From Psettodes erumei (taxonomy: Eukaryota; Chordata; Actinopteri; Pleuronectiformes; Psettodidae): a stretch of DNA of 64,000 bases. Position 1 is the first letter of the stretch. Every line of letters starts with the position of its first letter. The position numbers were made by a program, and so were the translations under genes. The notes under the pieces are model-generated. The model saw nothing but the letters and a program-made list of their open reading frames with translations. It searched no databases and had not been told where the DNA came from. Below, one piece after another: positions 58,777 to 64,000 of this stretch. The stretch is taken from positions 248,001 to 312,000 of the forward strand of contig JAFBJZ010000915.1 of assembly GCA_016785225.1 (NCBI GenBank), in the 5' to 3' direction.

Positions 58777-61372
58777 ATAAGTGGGCAAATCCAGCCATGT
58801 ATGTGCGGGGCTATATATTAACTGCAACACATACTACAGATAGCAGTCAGTGCTAAATGAACATTGGGATATTATGAAATGGTCTGTTTATCCTCAATCA
58901 TAAAGCCCTTCTGTTAACACCACACCTAACAGACAGAGCAGGAGCTGAAGGCTGGTCAGGAGAAATGTACTCACTCCCCCTGGTAGGCTTGCCAGGAATT
59001 GACTCTGGGAATGAAAGTCACTTAAACCACAGTAACAATATGACACTTTTGCTCCCTAGACACCAGGGCATTTCCCAAGAGAGCAAGTCGACTCTCACTG
59101 GCCAATCAGATATTGTAGAGGACATCACCTCAGCAGTGGAATAACTTTATTCCTCCAACCGAATAGTTAAACAAAGCCACCATTCATTTAGAGGGGAAAC
59201 TGGGTGTGCAAATGCATGTGTGTGTGCATGTGTCATGAAACACAGACTCCATGATATCATAGCTGTGCACACACTCACTGCTAATTGAGGTCACCACATT
59301 TCAACATGTGTGGGTTTGTGTGCTTTTGCTTGTTTTATGCCACTTGCACTAACCTAACACTTCAGCGCAGCCACTCAACCTAAAATTGAATTGAAAAACT
59401 AATTATTGCCAGGGCCATTGATCTCTTCAGGAGGAAATTATGACCCTTAACCTGAGGCTAATCCTATGAAGTAAAGACCAGTCCTACACTGGACCCTGGG
59501 GTGACCTAGAATCCTATAATCTCCACCCTTGTTATGTCAATTCCTCCTCTGATCCCCAGCTCTGTAATCCTTCGTTTCCAGAGAAGGTTGATGTTCTGTT
59601 GCACAATGCACAATGTTTGGATTTTCACTGAAGGCAAGAAGGGATAAAATTTTTGTCTTTTCGTGTGATCAGGACCAAGAAATTGATGAAGGAAAACTCA
59701 AGGAGTGACGGTTCAGAAAGAGACTGAACAAAAAAAGACCAGAGCTTTTGTGTGTTGCTAAATGTCTCAGGCCTGTTCTTCTAAAAAAAAAAATGTCACA
59801 GCACTCAAACATTTGCTTGATCTTTGCCCTGGCTGTTTTACTTAATGTCCCAGGATATTTCTAGCAGCACTGCTCACAAGTCTTTGAATGGCCTAAAAGG
59901 GAGACTGTAATAATAAAGCCTGTGAGGGGCTTCAGGGGCTTTTTTTAAAGTTGGGGAAATGCTTCTCATTCCACAATTCACAAAAAAATGTTCTCCAAAC
60001 ATATACTGATCCTTTGAATTACCAGAGTAGAGCATTAAGTAAAACAATTCACAAAGAAGTCCAAGAATGTGGTCAGAGCAATACATCACAGTATGTCGAT
60101 GATGAATTGAAAACACATGCTTGTCAATTCAATTTCAGCATTTACTGACCACATTCATACATCACATAAACATCTCACATAAACACACACATCTTCAGCT
60201 TTTAAGCCCTGGACTAAAATATATAGAACATCCAGTTCATGCGAAAATTATATTTTTTTTTTCTCTGGACATTGCACTTTAAAGTTGCTTATGCAATCCT
60301 TTGCAACTGTGAAGGATTTTCACTCTATTCAAAGTAATAAAAATATTATTCAGGCACATTAAAAGCTGTTAAACAAAGAGTCTGTGCATAATGTGGTCCT
60401 GGCCTGGAAGAATGAATAACTGGCCTCTGTAGTCTGCTCCCTGCAATAAAAATAGCTGCCAAATTATACCATTTTGCAGAAAATAAAAACCCCACTGGCC
60501 TTGGCTTGGCCAGAAGAATGCAGCCAAAAGGACACAGCGAGGGCATATATAGTCAGCATCACACAATGACACGCAACACACAAAGATGCAGAAAAGACCT
60601 GGAACATACACAGGAGACACCACTAAACTTATTTATACACCTACAATTTCTGCAGCTTGTGCCGTGCAACATTATAGGAGGTATCACAAGTATATTGTAG
60701 TGTATTGTAAATCTAAAAATGTGACACACATGCTCTAATCTGTGGAGTCATTTTTCATTGGTCAAACCACTGATTTGTCTGCCATGTGCAGAGATTTGGT
60801 AGTGGATGGAGATTTGCAGACGGAGGTACTGAGGATGATAGCTGAGGGGGAAAAAAGGGAGACAGGAACAAGTACAGCCTATCATCATCCAAGAATCACG
60901 TATAAGGCTACTATAAACACAACATGATGATAAGACTAAACTACATCCCACAATCAACTACCATTTCTGGCTGTAATATCCACTTTTATCTACCCCTTGT
61001 GTGTGTGAATTTCTCTCATCTCCTTCCAGTTAAACTGCAAGCCATCAAACATCCGGTCTGAGACAAAAACAAACCAGAGGTTTCAGTCTTAATTGTTGTT
61101 GCCTCAGCTCTCCTCTTATCCAAGGGCCATGGATGGATGGGTGGCTTTTCCTGTCTCACTTACTGTTTGTCTCTGAGTTGCTGTTGAGTGTGTGAGGGGG
61201 CAAACGAGAGAGTGGGGGAAAACAGAGGAGCAGAATGACAATTATGATGCAGACAGACAGAAAGAAAGAGTGGGAGTTGTGTGTCTTGGTGGCGATAAAG
61301 GTGTGAGGGATTAAGCTGCTAGAGAAACAGGGAAGTGTTCAATCACAGGCCTCTCACTAAATCATGAATCAA

Positions 61373-61750
61373 CTGTCATGAAGGTGTAAGGCGTTCGTAC
61401 CAAAATGCAGACCAAGGCATGAAGACAGGAAGGGGCAGTGCGGTAATTATTAATCAAAACAATAGTGTCCAAAAAAAATCTGTGCAAAAGCAAAAGTGAT
61501 AAAATAGGAATATCCCTTTGAAAAAAAGGGAAATGTGAGGAACACTGGGAGGAGGGGGCGCAAAACAGTGACAACAGACAAAGGAAAAGACCAAGACCAC
61601 TTATACACACCAGGAAGGTAGAGGATAATGAGACACAAGGGGAACACAATAGGACAGAGCAGACAATCAATCACAGAAAGTGAAATAACACAAGACACAC
61701 TAGGAAATCATTATCAAAATAAAACAGCAAATGAACCAGAACTGAGTCCA
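61373..61750. mobile_element. Fish interspersed repeat, noncoding
   Basis: Begins ctgtcatgaaggtg and continues with 'caaaatgcagacc', 'gggcgcaaaacagtgacaacagac', 'ggataatgagacacaaggggaacacaata', 'cacagaaagtgaaataacacaagacacactaggaaa' and 'ataaaacagcaaatgaaccagaact'. This A-rich string order is one I recall as a very abundant teleost dispersed element, usually flanked by 'tgtcatgac'-like ends. It has no coding capacity. The right boundary is estimated. Confidence 0.5.
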
Positions 61751-62952
61751 AACAGGAAACCAATAGTCCCTTTTCAGTACCTTGACACCAACATCAGTCC
61801 AACATCAGAAGAGCCTGGCTCCTTCGCTCCCCATGAACTCATTAATGCTCTTGAATGAGGGAAGATCCCTGCAGCCAGACTCAAAACTCATATGAAAAGA
61901 CTTTCTAGAGGGGAAGCTGTGCTGTGCTTACAGCACCATGGTATCACTCAAGTGTCACCCCTGGGTATAATGTTCACTTGCCCACATAATTTTTGCTGCA
62001 TGGTCTTAGCATTTAATGAAGCTAATGAACTTCCCCACTCCTCTACAGCAATGATTATTTTCTTTCTTTCTTGGTTAAAGTTGTCATACCAGGCTACAGA
62101 GGACAGACACTTTTATGAAGAGAAGAATTCCTGTGGTTCACGATTGAATTAGAAAGGTGAAGACTGGATTAGGAAAGACAGCAACAGAGAAGATATAAGA
62201 GAGGATTCAGTAAAAATGGATGAATGAAAACCTACTGATGATTTTTTTTTTGAAGCAGCTGTGTTGGTGAAAGCCCCATCTGGTGAACAATCTGCACTTC
62301 AAGTGTGTCATTTGTTTGAGTTTCCCACACCAGGCGTCTGAGATTAGCTTTACATTTCCTATACGCACAATCCATCAAGTGCTGGGTACTTGTCAGCCTT
62401 CACATCCACTGCAATTACTTTGATGTGACTTGAGTTCCCACAGGGGCAACATTTGCCCTTGTCAAGCTAAACAATCATATATTTAAGCTATATACTCTGG
62501 GTGTTGCCAAGAATAATCATCTCCTCGCAATACAGCACACAGTGTTTGTTCTCCCATGACCACTGTCATGAGAAAGGCAATCACTCTTACCTTCCACCTA
62601 GTCCAACACAACCTCCCCTGTCTTTCTTTTTTCACTCCTACAAACCACTGCCACCTTTTATCTCACAGAGAAAATCTAAAATCATCAAATTTTACAGGCA
62701 CACACCCCCTTCTTACAACGGTGCTTTTATTTAATTCAGCTTCCTCTCTTGTCTGTGTCTTCAGCAAAAATTGAGGCCTTCTGCACTGCCATGAACTCTC
62801 AAAGCTGGCAGTGCCAAATTCCTTTACAGTATCAACCGCAACCTTAAATGTTGGCTTGATTTAACTCTGGATTCATATTAAGGAGTACATCAGCTCCTTC
62901 AGGCATGCTGGCAGCTGTGTGAGCCTGAGTTAAGGTGGGGCAGAGAGCTCAC

Positions 62953-63060
62953 CAAAAGTTCCAGCTGGCGCCACAACGCCAGTTTATTGGCAGCCGCCAC
63001 GTCAACACTCAGTTCCGATTACCATCACTTGGTGGCTCAAACCGAGGTGCTGAGTGAGTA
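62953..63060 (-). promoter_or_regulatory. bgn: Possible bgn noncoding first exon and promoter
   Basis: On the minus strand a good donor (CTTTTG|gtgagc, exon end 62953) is preceded by GC-richer sequence with two GGCG motifs (gttgtggcgccagctgg). A T/A-rich TATA-like string lies near 63.06-63.07 kb (aaatattttttactc). The bgn coding exon starts only 15 bases after an acceptor, so a noncoding first exon must lie upstream, and this is the best candidate I saw. It is not proven. Confidence 0.25.
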
Positions 63061-64000
63061 AAAAATATTTGACATGGTTCAGTATTGTGTCGGAAAGAAT
63101 AAATCTAATTTTGCCATGAGTCGCTCCATTGTATATTTGTTTGTTTTCAGTAACAGTTTTGTATTTCCCACCCATCATAAACTCTGACCTCTAACTGTAA
63201 AACTCACGCAAATGTTTGCTTCAGGGAGAGCAACCTGACCCAAAGACATACTGAAATGGGCACATGCATATGTAAATGATCTATGTTATTGAGTAAACTT
63301 GAAGTCCAACTCCAAGAATTATGTGGTCAGTTTGCTGACCTCCATCATTTCCTAATGCCATGTCTCTTTCACGTCACACAAAGCCACACAAATGGACAGA
63401 CAGACACACACACATAACCTAAATTTGCGTACTCTTCAGACACAAAGGCTGCTGGTGCTAGGCGGGTCCAGTAGCAGCCTTCGGGTGGAGTTAACTGCCC
63501 CAGCGGTTGTAATTTGGTGACTGCTATCCCTAAAAAAAGGAACTGTTTGGCAGCTTCTCTGTTGCCGCCAAGCTTGGATGTGGTGGTGAGCTGCTCAGCA
63601 CTGCACAGACGAGGCCTAACCAGAGCTGAACAGAGGGCAGAGCAACACGGAACAACAACAAAAAAGAGCCAAATCAGTCATCAGCATGGGGACAGCTGAC
63701 CTGAGCATCCATGCCTGTGGGCAGATGAGCCACATTCAAAATATGTGAAGCATTCCAAGGTTTGTGCACAAATTTCACTGTACCTTGAATTCAAAATTGT
63801 CCTCCTTAAGATTCATCATTTAAAAAAGCCATGGACAATTTACTATCTTTACTGATTTGGCATCAAATTCAGACTGATCAGTGAGGGTACACACAGTGAG
63901 GAATATGGAGTCACAAGGGAACTGTGAGTTTTAGGTAAAAGAAGACAAACTTTAAGATGAATGCTCAGACAGACAGGGCTCACAGGACATGTACATGAGC

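Larger units (their letters stand above)
58075..64000 (-). other. bgn: bgn upstream region / intron 1
   Basis: No coding exon was recognised. It includes a (TG)n tract (58743-58775), a fish interspersed repeat (61373-61750) and a possible noncoding first exon with donor at 62953. Local GC and CpG rise at 62.94-63.05 kb. The stretch from 63.1 to 64.0 kb shows nothing gene-like. Confidence 0.55.

Overview
This window is vertebrate nuclear DNA, almost certainly from a teleost fish and probably a percomorph. The genes are split by GT-AG introns, (CA)n/(TG)n microsatellites are dense, and the interspersed repeats look like families common in percomorph genomes (a tRNA-derived SINE, the 'gtgctagaggaaaagtcagg' family, and a 'tttattcgtatagcgccaatt' element). 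There are no operons, no CRISPR array and no prokaryotic signals. Most six-frame ORFs here are chance ORFs or frame shadows. The real genes were rebuilt exon by exon from splice sites, reading phase and recognised protein families.

Four protein-coding genes are supported, all on the minus strand. (1) The 5' end of cacna2d3 (voltage-gated calcium channel alpha2/delta-3): coding exon 1 at 14435-14559 and exon 2 at 14064-14145. The rest lies beyond the left edge, so about 14 kb of its intron 2 occupies the left of the window. (2) atp6ap1l (V-ATPase accessory protein 1-like): seven coding exons from 39487 down to 28636, predicted 342 aa, including a 38-nt exon at 32076-32113 that is needed to keep the reading frame. 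(3) b4galt3 (beta-1,4-galactosyltransferase 3): six coding exons from 48888 down to 45497, predicted 431 aa. (4) bgn (biglycan, class I small leucine-rich proteoglycan): seven coding exons from 58059 down to 52442, predicted 372 aa. Its 5' UTR exon and promoter probably lie upstream, towards 63 kb.

Layout: 1-14.06 kb is cacna2d3 intron 2 with a SINE, a dimeric repeat, a 76-nt nested palindrome and microsatellites. 14.06-15.1 kb is the cacna2d3 5' end and promoter. 15.1-28.6 kb is largely intergenic, with a possible orphan exon (16659-16796) and a housekeeping-like first-exon or promoter signal near 25.7-25.9 kb. 28.6-39.8 kb is atp6ap1l. 39.8-45.5 kb is intergenic with a repeat fragment. 45.5-50.1 kb is b4galt3 and its CpG-rich 5' end. 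50.1-58.1 kb is the bgn 3' region and gene. 58.1-64 kb is bgn upstream sequence with another interspersed repeat.

The proteins act in the secretory pathway, at the plasma membrane or in the matrix: a V-ATPase accessory protein, a Golgi glycosyltransferase, a matrix proteoglycan and a channel subunit. Nothing in the sequence shows they form one functional system. I found no convincing new biological system. The points most worth checking are a biglycan whose N-terminal region has no Ser-Gly glycosaminoglycan attachment site, the atp6ap1l microexon with its full-length secreted-type architecture, the orphan exon with its possible distant first exon, and the nested palindrome.
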